DNA of 64,000 nucleotides from Candidatus Eremiobacter antarcticus (GTDB lineage Bacteria > Vulcanimicrobiota > Vulcanimicrobiia > Eremiobacterales > Eremiobacteraceae). Within the stretch, counting starts at the first letter, position 1, and every line of letters starts with the position of its first letter. The notes below the pieces were generated by a model. The model searched no databases, was not told where the DNA came from, and was given only the letters and a program-made list of their open reading frames with translations. The stretch covers positions 124,001 through 188,000 of the forward strand of contig QHBK01000014.1 in the NCBI GenBank assembly GCA_003244105.1. Direction: 5' to 3'. The position numbers and the translations under genes were made by a program. Shown piece after piece: positions 62,838 through 64,000 of this stretch.

Positions 62838-62872
62838 TTTGTTTTCATTTAATCAGCCGGAGGATTGTGTAT

Positions 62873-63507
62873 ATGGAGAGCAACGGCATCGACTGGGAAC
62901 GAATCGAAAATTTCGTTGGTTTTGGACGAATCGATTGAGCTTCGCCTGCGATCAACGTACAGCGATGTGATGGATTTGCGAGATTCATTCGGTGCCGAGG
63001 GCGGCGATTCGACCGTTCCGGCAGGTCTAAACGGGAGACAACCCACTTGGCGGGTCATGTCTGATGTGATGCTTCGGCGGTCGGGCGAAACGCCGACAAG
63101 GGAGCGGCGTACGGAGTACAAACAGACAAAACTCGGGAGCTCGCACGGCGATTCCCTGTTGATGGAACTTGCCGTACCCAAGCCCAAGCACGGGTGACTG
63201 GAACTATGAATCGTATGGGCGGTATGCAACGCGCGAGCAATATGACGCGAAAATGCGTCCGAAACGATTAGAACTCCTGAGCAAGCAACTTGCTGCTGCC
63301 CCGCGCACACTCGTCGTCTGCTACGGCAAGGGTGACTGGCCGTATTTCAAGCAGCTGTTTGGCGCAATCGACTGGGCGCCTAAGGGTCACTACGAAACGG
63401 CCCAATGGAGAGGCAGCCGAGTGGTCCTGAGTCATCACTTTGCCGGCCATGACTTCAACACCGATGCGCAGTTGGCCGAACTATCGCAAGTGGCGTTCTC
63501 GCCCTAG
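62873..63507 (+). pseudogene. gene of unknown function broken into three frames
   Basis: GGAGG precedes ATG 62873, which opens 'MESNGIDWERIENFVGFGRI' and stops after 21 residues (TGA 62936). A second frame then carries 'ESIELRLRSTYSDVMDLRDS' to 'GDSLLMEL' and stops at 63195. A third frame takes over near 63169 with 'PYPSPSTGDWNYESYGRY' to 'NTDAQLAELSQVAFSP' and the stop at 63505. The pieces read as one protein of roughly 205 residues with a probable deletion plus frameshift near 62935 and a one-base loss near 63168. I do not recognise a named family. Sequencing error is possible but two separate lesions favour true decay. Confidence 0.72.
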
Positions 63508-63733
63508 TTGTAGATTCGCGCCGCGACCAGGGTTCTGCTGACGCGGACGAGAGAAATCTTCGCCAAATTGCATTTTGAGTAACAATCCTGGTGCATTTCA
63601 GTCTTTTATATGCGCGTCGACAAAACGAAGCGGGGATCGCTCCTCAATAAAACCGCTTCCGCGTCCCAGCTTTCGCCCGACTCGGGTCGGCTGTGACGCT
63701 AGACGCGCCCAAGCCTAACTCGAGCCAACAATG

Positions 63734-64000
63734 CTATTTCAGGTACTTGTCGAGCCAGTCGAGCCATATGCGATACATGTCCTCGATGTGAACCGGGCCA
63801 TAGACCTCGTGCCCCGATTCCGGGAAGACAATGAACTTCACCGGCACGTGGTTGTCGCGTAGCGCGTGGAATATCTCAAACGACTGCGTGTTGGGTACCC
63901 GGATGTCACCGGTGTTTGATAAGATGAGCGTCGGCGTTTTGATGCGAGCGGCGTACGTCATGGGCGACTGTTCGATGTATGCTTGCATGAACCGCCGGTC
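63734..64000 (-). CDS. S9-type serine peptidase/hydrolase, C-terminal end only
   Basis: Only the last 88 residues are in the window. They show the end of an alpha/beta-hydrolase domain: 'RIKTPTLILSNTGDIRVPN' with the catalytic Asp, and 'FPESGHEVYGPVH' with the catalytic His, then 'WLDWLDKYLK'. This pattern is typical of prolyl oligopeptidase-family (S9C-like) peptidases. The catalytic Ser lies outside the window. The 226-base gap between this stop and the broken gene holds only a GAAGCGG/CCGCTTC inverted repeat and nothing coding that I can support. Confidence 0.88.
   Translation of the reverse strand, partial: DRRFMQAYIEQSPMTYAARIKTPTLILSNTGDIRVPNTQSFEIFHALRDNHVPVKFIVFPESGHEVYGPVHIEDMYRIWLDWLDKYLK

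Noticed and set aside
62849-63310. 153-residue open frame on the minus strand
   Set aside because: Opposite to the broken plus-strand gene, which has a ribosome-binding site and protein-like pieces.
1-64000. tRNA, rRNA, insertion sequence, prophage or defence-island content
   Set aside because: No cloverleaf-like segment, transposase, integrase or known defence gene could be recognised; the helicase-nuclease pair fits AdnAB-type repair better than a defence system.

Overview
This is a 64 kb, high-GC, densely coded bacterial chromosome segment with short intergenic gaps (none above about 240 bases). No rRNA, tRNA, CRISPR array, integrase or insertion sequence could be seen. A TonB-dependent receptor, many lipobox-type lipoproteins, a Spy/CpxP-like periplasmic protein and numerous signal peptides point to a diderm (outer-membrane) bacterium. 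Kumamolisin-like S53 peptidase, Vgb-like propellers, repeated Ser-Pro linkers in exported proteins, many orphan peptide-binding lipoproteins and AdnAB-like paired helicase-nucleases fit an uncultured lineage such as Candidatus Eremiobacterota (WPS-2). That placement is inference; a marker-gene tree would be needed to settle it.

Layout. 1-4.1 kb: the 5' part of a NamZ-type muramidase (minus strand), a small conserved-looking protein, then a four-gene operon of OmpR regulator, histidine kinase, anchored His-rich protein and exported TPR protein. 4.1-9.3 kb: exported proteins of unknown function and a lipoprotein/S53 peptidase pair. 9.4-15.7 kb: two overlapping UvrD-type helicases, each with a C-terminal PD-(D/E)XK nuclease and apparent Fe-S cysteines, resembling AdnA and AdnB. 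15.7-23.5 kb (minus): TonB receptor, then a catabolic-looking operon (3-hydroxyisobutyrate dehydrogenase-like enzyme, peptide-binding lipoprotein, two zinc alcohol dehydrogenases, cupin). 23.6-29.7 kb: fumarase, a membrane protein with Ig-like domains, proline dehydrogenase and small exported proteins. 29.8-36.3 kb: large exported protein, cupredoxin, MFS transporter, second orphan peptide-binding protein. 36.5-43.7 kb: epimerase-SRPBCC fusion, PEBP protein, ATP-dependent DNA ligase with its MBL-fold partner, and an ABC exporter pair.

43.7-46.6 kb carries a complete polar amino-acid ABC importer, divergent from a response regulator whose histidine kinase lies convergently with overlapping 3' ends. 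48.9-52.2 kb holds a Spy-like protein, a SpoIIE-type phosphatase with PAS and GAF regions, and a phosphoesterase. 52.2-56.8 kb carries a DUF882 peptidase-like protein and the nadA-nadB-nadC de novo NAD operon (aspartate to nicotinate mononucleotide) with one extra gene. 56.8-61.5 kb has an FMN reductase, YceI, a Vgb-like propeller, a MOSC protein and a third orphan peptide-binding lipoprotein. The latter is translationally coupled to a cyanophycinase-like lipoprotein (to 62.6 kb). The end of the window has a gene broken across three frames and the 3' end of an S9-type serine hydrolase.

The most interesting items are the AdnAB-like operon, the cyanophycinase/peptide-binding pair, the convergent two-component system beside a Met/His-rich Spy-like protein, the apparent absence of a normal start codon in one binding-protein gene, and the decayed gene at 62.9-63.5 kb.
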